A stretch of 64,000 nt of DNA, from positions 310,001-374,000 of the forward strand of contig NZ_JADPQF010000003.1 of NCBI RefSeq assembly GCF_015687155.1. The letters are read 5' to 3'. The translations under genes were made by a program, and so were the position numbers. The notes beneath the pieces were generated by a model. The model saw only the letters and a program-made list of their open reading frames with translations, searched no databases and was not told the DNA's origin. The stretch comes from Aliikangiella sp. G2MR2-5 (lineage in GTDB: Bacteria; Pseudomonadota; Gammaproteobacteria; Enterobacterales; Kangiellaceae). Shown one piece after another: positions 44,312 to 53,849 of the stretch; position 1 is the first letter of the stretch; every line of letters starts with the position of its first letter.

Positions 44312-45035
44312 AATTGACAAGTGTTTCCTCTCTTTTTTGTGGAGGAGCAATTCCCAGAAGTGTTTCTCTTATGCCCAGATCTTCCCTAGACCACCAGAGA
44401 AACGGTAAAGATATGCTTTCATCGGACACTCGAAATCCTGACGATCTTATTAGTTCAATATATTCTTGAGCTGTTTTTTGTACTTTCATCGGATGCCGAA
44501 AAAGATAACGAATTAGATAAGAATTGATGTAGCGTTTGGTTGATTCTGCAAACAAAAAGATGCCTCCCGGCTTTAATATTCGATAGAATTCATCAATTGC
44601 TTTTTCTTGCTCGATGATATGATGAAACGTCTGATGACAAAAAAGCAGGTCTACACTATTATCTTCAAGCGGAATCTTCTCGCTGGAACAAAGAATAAGC
44701 TCAGCGTTTAAAGAGTTCTTAATACTTACCTTTTCGGTTGCTTCAATCATTTCCTCACTAATATCAAGGCCAATTAGTCTTTGCGGTGAAAACCTGGCTT
44801 TCAGTTTGGGAAGTGAGTGACCATAACCGCATCCAACATCGACTACTGTGTCGTAGTTTGCCTTTTTATCCGGAATAAGTTGCTCAAGGTCCTTCAGTGC
44901 TCTTTCAAGAACATGGAGTTTCCATGTGTGGGTACGTAAAAACCATTTGCCAAAACCTGTTTCGTCAACGTAAATATTTCCTAGTCGATTTCTTACACGA
45001 CCTTTACGTTTTTCTTCTTTAGTCAAACTATTCAT
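44295..45035 (-). CDS. Class I SAM-dependent methyltransferase
   Basis: The 246-residue product has the SAM-binding motif VVDVGCGYGHSLPKL, LIGLDISEEMIEA (motif II acidic), the VDLLFCHQTFHHI segment and LKPGGIFLFAE, standard for class I enzymes with a methyltransferase-11/25 fold. Substrate not identifiable from sequence. It follows panC by six bases and ends the pantothenate-side operon. Confidence 0.85.
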   Translation of the reverse strand: MNSLTKEEKRKGRVRNRLGNIYVDETGFGKWFLRTHTWKLHVLERALKDLEQLIPDKKANYDTVVDVGCGYGHSLPKLKARFSPQRLIGLDISEEMIEATEKVSIKNSLNAELILCSSEKIPLEDNSVDLLFCHQTFHHIIEQEKAIDEFYRILKPGGIFLFAESTKRYINSYLIRYLFRHPMKVQKTAQEYIELIRSSGFRVSDESISLPFLWWSREDLGIRETLLGIAPPQKREETLVNLVATK

Positions 45036-45041
45036 GCAATA

Positions 45042-45893
45042 TCAGTTTACTTCAAATTCAAAGTTGTCAATTAATCTTGGTTGTCCTAACCAGGCCGCAG
45101 CAGCTATCAGTAGATGTTTGTCAGTCTTTTTTGCCTGCTCAAGATCTGTCTGGTTAACGACTTCAAAGTAGTCGACTTTAAAGCCTTTATCCGTCAATGC
45201 TTCTATAGCGTCGGTTCTCGCATCAGTAATGCTTTTTTTTCCACTCTCAATACTTTCTGCTGTAGATAGGATTACTTTGCGAAGTTGACTTGCGTCTTCT
45301 TTCTGTTGTTCTGTCAAGTATCCATTTCTCGAGCTCATCGCAAGACCATTATTTTCGCGTACAATTTCTGCACCGATTATTTCTATAGGCATTATCAAAT
45401 CTTTTACCATGGTCTTGATGATTTGATATTGCTGGTAATCTTTTTTACCAAAGATAGCTAAATCAGGCTGGACAATATTGAATAATATATTGACGATTGT
45501 TGTGACTCCGCGAAAGTGGCCTGGCCGACTTGCTCCACAAAGTTTATCCGTTAGCCTGTTTACTTCTACGCTAGTGTGAATTTCCTTACCTAGAGGATAA
45601 ATATCGTCTATAGTTGGGGTTAACAGGAAGTCACAACCAACGGATTCGAGCTTGCTGATATCTTGTTCGAGTGTTCTGGGATAACTATCAAAATCTTCAT
45701 TTGGACCAAACTGCATTGGATTGACAAAGATACTACTGACTACAATATCGGCTCTTTTCTTTGCTTCGGTTATCAGTGATAAGTGACCCTGGTGTAGGTT
45801 TCCCATTGTTGGAGCAAAACCTATTTTCTTACCCGACCTTTTAAGTTGAAGCAGTTTAGATTGTAGTTGCAAAGGGGAACTAAATATTTCCAT
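45042..45893 (-). CDS. panC: Pantothenate synthetase
   Basis: PanC joins pantoate and beta-alanine with ATP, giving pantothenate. The 283-residue product has FAPTMGNLHQGHLSLI with the HxGH nucleotide-binding signature, VSSIFVNPMQFGPNEDF and IFGKKDYQQ, followed by GLAMSSRNGYL. Length is typical. It lies 20 bases downstream of panB, so the two consecutive enzymes of the pathway are cotranscribed. Confidence 0.97.
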   Translation of the reverse strand: MEIFSSPLQLQSKLLQLKRSGKKIGFAPTMGNLHQGHLSLITEAKKRADIVVSSIFVNPMQFGPNEDFDSYPRTLEQDISKLESVGCDFLLTPTIDDIYPLGKEIHTSVEVNRLTDKLCGASRPGHFRGVTTIVNILFNIVQPDLAIFGKKDYQQYQIIKTMVKDLIMPIEIIGAEIVRENNGLAMSSRNGYLTEQQKEDASQLRKVILSTAESIESGKKSITDARTDAIEALTDKGFKVDYFEVVNQTDLEQAKKTDKHLLIAAAAWLGQPRLIDNFEFEVN

Positions 45894-45913
45894 TGATTTT
45901 AATTCCTTTTCTA

Positions 45914-46714
45914 CTAATCAAAAGTGTGGGACTCAGAGGGAAAGCTACGATCTTTAACCGATTTTACATATGCTTCTATGGCATCTTTTATCGATTGCAC
46001 TCCAGGCTCGGCCATGAAGTTTCTAACAAACTTAGGTTGAAAGTCATCGTTCAGACCAAGCATATCCTGTAATACTAAAACCTGTCCGTCAGTTTGATTT
46101 CCGGCGCCAATGCCAATAGTCGCAACTTGAAGCTTTTGGGTTAACCGAGTTGCCAGGTCTTTAGGAACACATTCAAAAACGATTAGTGATACTCCTGCAT
46201 CTTGTAGCGCCATTGCATCTGCTTCCAATTTTTCAGCAGCGGCCTTATCTCGTCCTTGAACTTTATATCCCCCTAATGCGTCAACAGATTGGGGGGTTAG
46301 CCCGAGATGTCCGCACACAGGAATGCCTCTTTCGGTGAGTTTTCGAATGCTTTCTGTTAACCATTCGCCACCTTCCAGTTTCACCATATTTGCGCCTGAC
46401 TGCATCAATTTAGCCGCATTTTTCAGTGTTTGTTTTTCTGTTGCGTAGCTCATGTAGGGCATATCAGCAATAAGCAATGCACCCTTATTCCCTCTAGCGA
46501 CACAGGTTGTGTGGTAACACATATCTTTCATGCTGACTGGAACTGTTGAGTCCTGACCTTGTATAACATTTCCCAGAGAATCGCCGATCAGAATAATTTC
46601 AACTCCAGTCTCGGATATTAGTTTGGCAAAAGTTGAATCATAGGCGGTTAAAACGCTAATGGGTTCACCTTTATGCTTTAAGGCCTGGATAGTGTGCAGC
46701 GTTTGTTTTTTCAT
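45914..46714 (-). CDS. panB: 3-methyl-2-oxobutanoate hydroxymethyltransferase
   Basis: PanB makes ketopantoate from 2-ketoisovalerate and methylenetetrahydrofolate. The 266-residue product starts MKKQTLHTIQALKHKGEPIS, with VLTAYDSTFAKLISETGVE, LIGDSLGNVIQGQDSTVPVS, KLEGGEWL and VCGHLGLTPQSVDALGGYKV. Length is normal (264 in E. coli). It stands between a deoxynucleoside kinase gene and panC. Confidence 0.97.
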   Translation of the reverse strand: MKKQTLHTIQALKHKGEPISVLTAYDSTFAKLISETGVEIILIGDSLGNVIQGQDSTVPVSMKDMCYHTTCVARGNKGALLIADMPYMSYATEKQTLKNAAKLMQSGANMVKLEGGEWLTESIRKLTERGIPVCGHLGLTPQSVDALGGYKVQGRDKAAAEKLEADAMALQDAGVSLIVFECVPKDLATRLTQKLQVATIGIGAGNQTDGQVLVLQDMLGLNDDFQPKFVRNFMAEPGVQSIKDAIEAYVKSVKDRSFPSESHTFD

Positions 46715-46759
46715 ATGTTTCTCTAATGAATTATGAATGTCTCAATGATTCCTGCCCGC

Positions 46760-47416
46760 TCAGGCAAAAGCAGGATTGAAATAATGGCGACCACTTGTCG
46801 TCAGCTCTATTCTTTCCAGAAGTTGTTGATAATCTTTGTCGCTATTGACCAGATCAATTCCGGATGCATTAACAATTAATAAAGGAGAACTGTCATAATA
46901 GTGGAAAAAATCTGTGTAAGCTGAAGCAACTTTTTTCAAATACTCATCTGTAATTGAATATTCCATTTTGATACCCCGTTGACGAATTCTTTTGAGCAGA
47001 ATGTCTACTGGTGCCTGGAGGTAAATCACAAGATCCGGGGTCGGCGCATCGATGGTGAGATTGCTATACACCTGATCATAAAGGTTGAGCTCATCATGAT
47101 CGAGCGTCACATTGGCAAAGAGCTTATCTTTATCGATTAAAAAATCTGCGACAGTGCAATTTACAAAAAGATCTTCCTGAATTAATGTTTTCAATTGCTG
47201 GGTACGCTGGAAAAGAAAGAACAGTTGAGCAGGCAGGGCACCTGTTTTTGGGTCTTGATAAAAGCGCTCTAAAAACGGATTTTCATCCGCGCCCTCAAGC
47301 AATATTTCGCCTTCAAAGGTTTGAGCCAACTTCCTGGCCAGAGTTGTTTTGCCTACTCCGATAGGGCCTTCGATAGCGATAAAAGACTTTTTCTTATTTG
47401 TGTTAGTATCTATCAC
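46760..47416 (-). CDS. Deoxynucleoside kinase family protein
   Basis: The 218-residue kinase has the P-loop GPIGVGKTT (residues 17-25), LEGADENPFLERFYQDP with the deoxynucleoside-kinase ENPFL motif, and LQAPVDILLKRIRQRG with the LID Arg residues. Family members phosphorylate deoxyadenosine or deoxyguanosine. It overlaps folK by four bases and precedes panB. Substrate not determined. This gene often sits in the folK-panB region of gammaproteobacteria. Confidence 0.85.
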   Translation of the reverse strand: MIDTNTNKKKSFIAIEGPIGVGKTTLARKLAQTFEGEILLEGADENPFLERFYQDPKTGALPAQLFFLFQRTQQLKTLIQEDLFVNCTVADFLIDKDKLFANVTLDHDELNLYDQVYSNLTIDAPTPDLVIYLQAPVDILLKRIRQRGIKMEYSITDEYLKKVASAYTDFFHYYDSSPLLIVNASGIDLVNSDKDYQQLLERIELTTSGRHYFNPAFA

Positions 47417-47910
47417 AGTTTTTCGATTCCTTGGTGACCTACAGACTCTAGAAGTTCATGAATGTGTTTTCCATCGGGAAATATGAGCTCCGGCTCTATT
47501 TCACAAAGCGGGATTAGTACAAAGTTTCTTTGCTTTATGCCATAGTGAGGGATAGTTAGTCTAGGGGTATTTATTTGTTCAGAAGCATACAATAATATAT
47601 CCAGATCAAGAGTTCTTGGTCCCCAGCGCTCATCCTTTCTTACCCTTCCTTGCGACAACTCAATTTGTTGTAATTCATTTAGTAACTCTTCGGGAGTCAA
47701 TGTTGTATGAATACGACAGACCGCATTAATGTAGTCATCCTGGTCCTGAGGACCCATTGGCGAACTGCGATATAAGCTGGAACATACCTGTAGCACTATT
47801 TTTTCGAGCGAACCAATTGCAAGTAAGGCCTTCTCAATTTGTTTTTGAGGCTCATTCAGATTAGCTCCCAACCCGATATAAGCTATTTGCATATTTTCAG
47901 TCTGTTGCAC
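47413..47910 (-). CDS. folK: 2-amino-4-hydroxy-6-hydroxymethyldihydropteridine pyrophosphokinase
   Basis: FolK transfers pyrophosphate from ATP to the pterin in folate synthesis. The 165-residue product has AYIGLGANLNEP, SSLYRSSPMGPQDQDDYINA, and the signature RWGPRTLDLDILLY. GTG at 47910 is chosen because AAGG lies eight bases upstream; ATG at 47892 is an alternative start giving MQIAYIGLG. It comes 19 bases after pcnB and overlaps the next gene. Confidence 0.93.
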   Translation of the reverse strand: MQQTENMQIAYIGLGANLNEPQKQIEKALLAIGSLEKIVLQVCSSLYRSSPMGPQDQDDYINAVCRIHTTLTPEELLNELQQIELSQGRVRKDERWGPRTLDLDILLYASEQINTPRLTIPHYGIKQRNFVLIPLCEIEPELIFPDGKHIHELLESVGHQGIEKL

Positions 47911-47929
47911 TTGTTGAACCTTAACTCAA

Positions 47930-49354
47930 TTAGTCTTGATGATTCGTCTTGTCTGAGCGGCGATACTGGTTAGGTTTTCGATGTTTATTACTTCGGCGAC
48001 GCCGACTTTTGGTAATGTTTGACTTTTCCTTGTCACGCTTATTGCCTGAATTTTCGGTGTGCTTTTTGGAATGCACAGATTTTAGTATTTCCATGCGACC
48101 ACGAGGATCCGCTTCCTGAAACTCAGTCCACCAGTCAGCGAGAGCTTTTAATTCTGGCGTTTCATTTGCTCTCAGACACAAAAAGTCGTACGCAGCTCTA
48201 AATTTTGGATGTTGAATTAAAGTGTCAACATTTCTCTTCTTGCGATTAAACAGACGAAATTGAAGATTCCATATCTCACGCATTGTAATTGAAAATCGCT
48301 TTGGAATAGCTATTGTTCTGCGTTGAATATCTAAGACTCTGGAAGCTGCTTTTTGTCCAGCATCGTATTTGGGCATCCCTCTAGCTGCAAATCGCTCTGT
48401 TTGCTCCTGGAGGGGTTGCCATAATAACACTGCAAATAAGAAAGCTGGCGTTACAGGTTGGTCGTAAGCTATTCGTCGATCAGTACTTTCAAGCGCTCGC
48501 TCTAAAAATGCGGCAAAATGGCTATCATTTTTGAGACTGGTGCAGCTTTGCTGAAACAAGTGCTGAGCTATCTGAGACTTGATTAGCAATTGCCAGGTTG
48601 CCAAGGCATGACCGCCGAGAAATAGTTTATTGCACTCGTCCCACAGCCTGGCCGGAGAAACATGTTCCAGCAATTCTGACATTTGTTCAATTGGAGCGGC
48701 GGTCTTTTCTTCTATAGACAAGCCCAATTTGGCTGAAAGGCGAATCGCTCTCAAAATGCGGACAGGGTCTTCTGTGTAACGAGTTGCTGGCTCTCCTATA
48801 AGTCTAAGTTGACGCTTTTCCAGGTCTTCGATACCGCCGGTAAAGTCAACCACGGTAAAGTCTTTTGCACAGTAGTAGAGTGCATTAACCGTGAAATCTC
48901 GACGTACCGCATCTTCTTCAAGACTACCGTAGACGTTATCACGCACTAGCAGTCCTTGTTCGCTCACTTTTGACTGATGCTGATTTTCTTTCTCATCATG
49001 TGAAGCCCTGAAGGTTGCTACCTCTATGACTTCTCGACCAAACAGGATGTGGGCCAATCTGAATCTTCTTCCAATAAGTCGGCAATTTTTAAATAGTCTG
49101 GCTACCTGCTCTGGAGTTGCACTTGTTGCTATATCAAAGTCTTTCGGTTTTAAGCCCAACATCATGTCTCTAACGCCGCCTCCCACCAGATAGGCTTCGT
49201 ATCCAGCGTTGTTAAGCCTGTAGAGGACCTTTAGTGCATTTGGACTCATATTATTTCGTGAAACCTGGTGCTGGCTGCGTTCAAGAACACGCTTTTGCGG
49301 CCGTTTACCAGAGGATGATTTGGGAGACAGTCTGTTCCAGAGCTTCTTCAGCAT
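47930..49354 (-). CDS. pcnB: Poly(A) polymerase I
   Basis: PcnB adds 3' poly(A) tails that promote RNA decay. The 474-residue product has an N-terminal basic tail, then the class II nucleotidyltransferase core AYLVGGGVRDMMLGLKP and the catalytic Asp72-x-Asp74 pair in KDFDIATSATPEQV. IGRRFRLAHI, RDFTVNALYY and EDPVRILRAIRLSAKLGL follow. The C-terminus is very basic (GNKRDKEKSN, RRRRSNKHRK). Only eight bases separate it from the upstream peptidase gene. Length is close to E. coli PcnB. Confidence 0.95.
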   Translation of the reverse strand: MLKKLWNRLSPKSSSGKRPQKRVLERSQHQVSRNNMSPNALKVLYRLNNAGYEAYLVGGGVRDMMLGLKPKDFDIATSATPEQVARLFKNCRLIGRRFRLAHILFGREVIEVATFRASHDEKENQHQSKVSEQGLLVRDNVYGSLEEDAVRRDFTVNALYYCAKDFTVVDFTGGIEDLEKRQLRLIGEPATRYTEDPVRILRAIRLSAKLGLSIEEKTAAPIEQMSELLEHVSPARLWDECNKLFLGGHALATWQLLIKSQIAQHLFQQSCTSLKNDSHFAAFLERALESTDRRIAYDQPVTPAFLFAVLLWQPLQEQTERFAARGMPKYDAGQKAASRVLDIQRRTIAIPKRFSITMREIWNLQFRLFNRKKRNVDTLIQHPKFRAAYDFLCLRANETPELKALADWWTEFQEADPRGRMEILKSVHSKKHTENSGNKRDKEKSNITKSRRRRSNKHRKPNQYRRSDKTNHQD

Positions 49355-49362
49355 ATTGAGAG

Positions 49363-50697
49363 TTAGCCTTTGTCCGACAGGTTCATCAGGAGCGAAGCGA
49401 TGCTACGAGTGCCACGTCCTGTGGCACCGGCAGAGAAGTATGCGTTTGCATTAGCATGGTAACAAGCCGCCAGATCAATATGTAGCCAGCCTTTGTTTGG
49501 GGTTTCGATGAAGCGGGATAAAAATCCGGCTGCATTACTCGCTCCGCCAGGCCCTCCACCCGGTATCGGCTTGCTGTTAGCCGTGTCAGCGTAAGCAGAA
49601 GGACAGTTGTTTTTATGACTTTCATCTAAAGGTAGTCGCCATGCCTGGTCATAATTTTTCCTGGCGATAGAAAGGTATTCTGTACACAACTCATCGTCCA
49701 TGGAAAATACTGCATTATAGTCTTCCCCAACGGCGGTTACTGCGGCACCTGTTAAAGTTGCTGCGTCAATAATAAGGGGGGTTTTTGAGTTACACGCATC
49801 AATGAGACCATCAGCTAAAACCAGGCGACCCTCGGCGTCAGTATTAACGACCTCTACCGATACTCCGTTGCGATACTTCAGAATTTCCGATAGCTTATAA
49901 GCTTCACCGCTGACCATATTTTCGGCACAACACAAAATTAGCCTGACTGGTGATTTGAGACCATTGATAATAGCTAATGCTAAAGCTCCGGAAACTGTTG
50001 CCGCACCACCCATATCGGCTTTCATATGTAACATTCCCTGGCTTTGTTTAAGGCTGTAGCCACCACTGTCAAAGGTAATCCCTTTGCCTACGAGCACCGC
50101 AGCAGGAGAGTTCAGCTTTGATCCTTTGGGAATAAAGTCCAAAGTTAACAGCGCCGGCTCATGTCTACTCCCTCTACCAACGTTATAAATTCCCGTATAG
50201 CCCGCGTCTTTTAATGCTTCACCGGTCATTATTTCATAACTAACTTCATTCGGTGCTAATTGGGTAAGGTACTCGCCCACTTGCATACAAAGGCTATGTG
50301 GAAAAATATCTTCCGGAGTCTGATTGACTAACGATTTTACCCAGCTGTAGGTTTTAATCATTGCATTTAGTTGTTCAGCTTCAGCTTTAGCTAGCGGAGC
50401 AAGTTCGAGTTCTGGAAAATAGCAGGGATCGGATAAGCCTTGCCAAAAGTGCCACTGATATTCCAGAGGCCACTCGCCGACCAGAGAGATATGGGGGATT
50501 TTATGAGCAACAATTTTTCGAGCGGCAAGTTGTACTCGCTGCAGAGAAGTCTTGCAGTTTTCCAGTGATTGAATATGAATAAAGGCACCATTCTCATTAT
50601 ATGTCAGTTGGGTCTCTCCCCAACATTTTGGCGCTTTATCCGTTGATAGCTGGATCTGGAATGTTTGACTCATATAGTTAGAACCGTTGTTTGACAT
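49363..50697 (-). CDS. pepB: Aminopeptidase of the M17 family, PepB-like
   Basis: The 444-residue product has GKGITFDSGGYSLKQSQGML, HMKADMGGAATVSGAL and VNTDAEGRLVLADGL, the M17 signature with metal-binding Asp, Lys and Glu. The GITFDSGGYS and the shorter N-terminal domain resemble peptidase B more than PepA. It is cytoplasmic and two-metal dependent. An in-frame ATG 24 bases downstream is an alternative start. It is followed by pcnB after eight bases and preceded by ribA on the same strand. Confidence 0.88.
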   Translation of the reverse strand: MSNNGSNYMSQTFQIQLSTDKAPKCWGETQLTYNENGAFIHIQSLENCKTSLQRVQLAARKIVAHKIPHISLVGEWPLEYQWHFWQGLSDPCYFPELELAPLAKAEAEQLNAMIKTYSWVKSLVNQTPEDIFPHSLCMQVGEYLTQLAPNEVSYEIMTGEALKDAGYTGIYNVGRGSRHEPALLTLDFIPKGSKLNSPAAVLVGKGITFDSGGYSLKQSQGMLHMKADMGGAATVSGALALAIINGLKSPVRLILCCAENMVSGEAYKLSEILKYRNGVSVEVVNTDAEGRLVLADGLIDACNSKTPLIIDAATLTGAAVTAVGEDYNAVFSMDDELCTEYLSIARKNYDQAWRLPLDESHKNNCPSAYADTANSKPIPGGGPGGASNAAGFLSRFIETPNKGWLHIDLAACYHANANAYFSAGATGRGTRSIASLLMNLSDKG

Positions 50698-50757
50698 TTA
50701 ATTTATTGGCACTTTTATTATCTTGAAGAGAGTCCTGCTAATTGGTGTATGCTTCGT

Positions 50758-51345
50758 CTAATCAAGGTAGTGACCCAGCTTCCCATGTTTGGTAGAGAGG
50801 TAGCTTTCATTGTGAGGGTTACGTCCATATTTTAGCGGCACCCTTTCTACCACATCTATTTTGGCTGCTTTTAGTGCTGCCACTTTGCGTGGATTGTTGG
50901 TCATAAGCTTTACCTGAGAAACTCCGAGAGAATCGAGTATTTCTGCGGCTACCGAAAAATTTCTCTGATCGGCTTGAAACCCGAGGTTCAAGTTGGCTTC
51001 GACCGTGTCTTGTCCCTGATCTTGCAGAGCGTAAGCTTTAATCTTGTTTACCAGACCTATGCCGCGGCCTTCCTGACGTAGATACACTACCATTCCACGG
51101 CCTTCTTCGGCAATTTTTTGCATTGCTGCTTCCAGCTGAGGTCCGCAGTCGCATCTTAAACTGGAAAAAGCATCTCCGGTTAAGCACTCAGAGTGAACCC
51201 TTATGAGTAGCGGTTCATCAGAAGCTATATCACCCAAGGCGAGGGCGACATGTTCTTTTCCGTCTGAGGATTTCTCCAGGGCATGAATAGTAAAGTCACC
51301 CCATTTAGTGGGTAACTTGGCGCTAACGATGGGGTTTTGCTTCAT
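50758..51345 (-). CDS. ribA: GTP cyclohydrolase II
   Basis: RibA opens the imidazole ring of GTP in the first step of riboflavin synthesis. The 195-residue product has Cys54, Cys65 and Cys67 in [20 protein letters not shown] (zinc ligands) and the [20 protein letters not shown] motif, with the Arg/Tyr-rich C-terminal region [19 protein letters not shown]. Length is typical of the single-domain enzyme (196 in E. coli). It is the first gene of the minus-strand group. Confidence 0.97.
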   Translation of the reverse strand: MKQNPIVSAKLPTKWGDFTIHALEKSSDGKEHVALALGDIASDEPLLIRVHSECLTGDAFSSLRCDCGPQLEAAMQKIAEEGRGMVVYLRQEGRGIGLVNKIKAYALQDQGQDTVEANLNLGFQADQRNFSVAAEILDSLGVSQVKLMTNNPRKVAALKAAKIDVVERVPLKYGRNPHNESYLSTKHGKLGHYLD

Positions 51346-51675
51346 ATAAAAACTTCAATTTGCCAGAGCTTAAGGTCCTGAAAACAGGCTAAATGTCATT
51401 TTAGCTTAAATTTCAAGGGATTAATACGTTACAATCGGTATCATTCAGGCAGTTGTTCTATTAAGCCTCTCTTTTAGAAGGCTTGCAGAAAGCTAATGAT
51501 ATTCGATCCTGCGCGAATTCTATTGCTTTCGGCATAAAGGTACAATGTCAAAGGGAAAAATGTGGAAAATTTGTAGGGAATTACATTAATGGTTGCTGGC
51601 TTTCATAATAAATTCATTAATGGGGTGACGAAATCGGGGGGGAACTGGTATCCACCTGGAAGGGGGGCTGAAAGC

Positions 51676-53199
51676 TTGACACCTTTGATAGTCGCTTTTT
51701 GGCGCACACTCTTTGTCTTGTTTACTATGACTATGGTTGGGTGTGTAAGTGTCCGCGAGCGCAGCAGGGTTGAAGAAAATGCAGGGATTGACCAACTGAC
51801 TCAATCTACGGCCAGTACTCAAATTAGTCCTCAGCTCCTCATCGAAGATCTCAGATTTATTGATGATAATTTACGAAAAGTTCATCCTAATCCATTTCTA
51901 CGTGTCACTGAACAGAATTACAATGAATTGTTAGATAAAACATTATCGCAATTAAAAATAGGGCAAACTCGAGGAGAGTTTTACTTAAAAGTTGCTCCTC
52001 TGCTAGCGTCATTAAGAGATGCCCACAGTTTTGTCCATCTGCCTAAAGATCGTCGTGGAGAGTTTCGCCGACGAGGAGAGATGCTTTTTCCTCTTGCGGT
52101 CATTGTTGATGGTGAACGCTTACTAACTGCCGCCGATTTATCATCAATGCCAAAGGTACCCTCGGGAGCAGAGATAGAGGAGATCAACGGTGCTCCGGTC
52201 AGTTATTTACTAAGCCGAATGAGACAGTTAATAGTCAAAGAAACACAAGAAGGACAAGACCGTAAGATTCAAATGGAATTTGCCTGGCTTTTGTCGTCTC
52301 TGGGTCTGGCTCGAGGTGCATATCAAGTCAAATATTCCTTTGATGGTGAAAATATCACGACAGAAATCGATGGCATACTTCCGCCTGCAACAGGAGATAA
52401 GGCTGGGCAGCCAAAATCTTTCTATGGATTTTCTGTTCTTTCTGATAAAACTGCCCTGCTTTGGCTTAATGATTTTAACGAAAAGCCGGAAGTCTTTGAA
52501 CAGTTTATGCAAGATAAACTAGCGCTGATGGAGCGGCACAATATCGGTAATCTAATCATTGATATCAGGTACAATAGTGGTGGGCTATCACAAAACCTGA
52601 AAACACTTCTAGCTTTCATCAGTGACAAAGAAACCCACTGGGCGGTGAAGGCAAAAATTAAAATCAGCGAGCAACTTAAACAAAATCATCGGAGCCAGAC
52701 TCGTCATCGACGAGAAGAAAAGTACAGCTGGGGGCTACAATGGTTGCCTGTGGAGTGGACCAATAAGTTGCAACATTCAATATACTGGGCTGATAACGGT
52801 GAATACTTAGATTTGAGTCTTGAGCCAATAGAGTCTTTGAGGAAAAAGGCTCTTAAAGGAGTGTGGGTACTTACAAATGGGTACTGTTACTCAGCTTGTA
52901 GTTTCTTCGTTGCCAGTGTGAATCGCGACAAAAGTGCAATAACGCTTGGTGAAAGAGTAGGTAGCCTTGTCGATGTTCAATTTGCCTACCCGGTTACATT
53001 AGAATTGCCGCATAGTCATTTGAAAGTAACTTTACCTACCATGGAGTTGATATTTTCCGACCCAAACCAGGCTAGTCAGGATAACCGCTTAATTTTACCT
53101 TTGGTTCCCATCAAGAGAACCGAGTCAGATATTCAGCTTAAACAGGATCCTGTCCTAAAAAGAGCCTTATTAGAGGCTGAAAGCATAAGTAATCATTAA
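51676..53199 (+). CDS. S41-type peptidase, predicted lipoprotein
   Basis: The start is placed at TTG 51676, which has a strong AGGGGGG Shine-Dalgarno eight bases upstream and gives MTPLIVAFWRTLFVLFTMTM directly followed by a lipobox ending in Cys23. An ATG at 51589 would add 29 residues with no signal-like character. The 507-residue protein has the S41 core: NLIIDIRYNSGGLSQNLKTL, then VWVLTNGYCYSACSFFVAS with the nucleophile Ser. An N-terminal domain (about 40-260) precedes it. It probably acts in the periplasm on unknown proteins. Confidence 0.8.
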   Translation: MTPLIVAFWRTLFVLFTMTMVGCVSVRERSRVEENAGIDQLTQSTASTQISPQLLIEDLRFIDDNLRKVHPNPFLRVTEQNYNELLDKTLSQLKIGQTRGEFYLKVAPLLASLRDAHSFVHLPKDRRGEFRRRGEMLFPLAVIVDGERLLTAADLSSMPKVPSGAEIEEINGAPVSYLLSRMRQLIVKETQEGQDRKIQMEFAWLLSSLGLARGAYQVKYSFDGENITTEIDGILPPATGDKAGQPKSFYGFSVLSDKTALLWLNDFNEKPEVFEQFMQDKLALMERHNIGNLIIDIRYNSGGLSQNLKTLLAFISDKETHWAVKAKIKISEQLKQNHRSQTRHRREEKYSWGLQWLPVEWTNKLQHSIYWADNGEYLDLSLEPIESLRKKALKGVWVLTNGYCYSACSFFVASVNRDKSAITLGERVGSLVDVQFAYPVTLELPHSHLKVTLPTMELIFSDPNQASQDNRLILPLVPIKRTESDIQLKQDPVLKRALLEAESISNH

Positions 53200-53268
53200 G
53201 TTTAGGAAAAAGCCGCTTATAGGGTCTACACTTATCCTGGATGTTTCAAGCAATTTTGAGGACTGCTC

Positions 53269-53550
53269 GTGGCCAAGTGGGTTACCGAACAACTAGAGGA
53301 ATTACTCAATCAGATTAATGAGGTTCCCTATACTGATGACAGAGATAAAAGGCAGCTAACGATACTAATGGCTGGCTTTATGCGACTTAACAATCAGGCT
53401 ATGGAAAATGCAGCGGTTAAAACTCGCTCCCAAATGAGAGGTTGGAGCCTTGATGATGCTGTCGAGGAAGACACCAAAAAGAAAAAGTCATCTGGAAAAG
53501 TAGAAGACTCTACAGCTGATGAATTAACTAAGCTGCGCCCAATTCGTTAG
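53269..53550 (+). CDS. Small hypothetical protein
   Basis: A 93-residue product starting at GTG after GAGGAC. The N-terminal half (WVTEQLEELLNQINEVPYTD, MAGFMRLNNQAMENAAVK) is helical; the C-terminal half is charged and Lys/Ser/Asp-rich. No family recognised. It lies between the S41 peptidase gene and the miaB promoter region; neighbouring spacing does not link it firmly to either. Confidence 0.6.
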   Translation: MAKWVTEQLEELLNQINEVPYTDDRDKRQLTILMAGFMRLNNQAMENAAVKTRSQMRGWSLDDAVEEDTKKKKSSGKVEDSTADELTKLRPIR

Positions 53551-53849
53551 ACTACATATTTTTGTAATACTTCAGGTTTGTTGAGTAACCTTTAGATCAT
53601 TTCGCTCTCAGAATTAGCTGTCAATCGAGACCTTCTTCCCGCGGAATCTCTGGTGTTTAGCTTTTGACCAATGATATAATCCGCGCCCTGAAATTTCTTA
53701 CTTATTTACTCATACGCTGCAAGTTTGCGCTAAAAGGTGTTGATTTAGCAATGCATTTGGCACTCAAGACTCAACTGTTACTCCATAGAGCGTGAGTGTT
53801 AAGTGAATGAGATGTATTAATTAATTGTATTATTGATTGAGTTACCGCA
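53551..53849. other. Leader region upstream of miaB (about 300 bases)
   Basis: Contains one promoter-like element at 53672-53680 and would give a 5' leader near 160 nucleotides. GCTAAA/TTTAGC pairing occurs inside the leader. No tRNA, small RNA or reading frame seen with enough support. Confidence 0.4.
53672..53680 (+). promoter_or_regulatory. Candidate extended -10 promoter of miaB
   Basis: TGA-TATAAT is a perfect extended -10, followed by the G/C-rich discriminator CCGCGCCC. A TTGACC just upstream is too close (five bases) to be its -35. Expected to drive miaB and probably phoH-ybeY. Confidence 0.55.
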
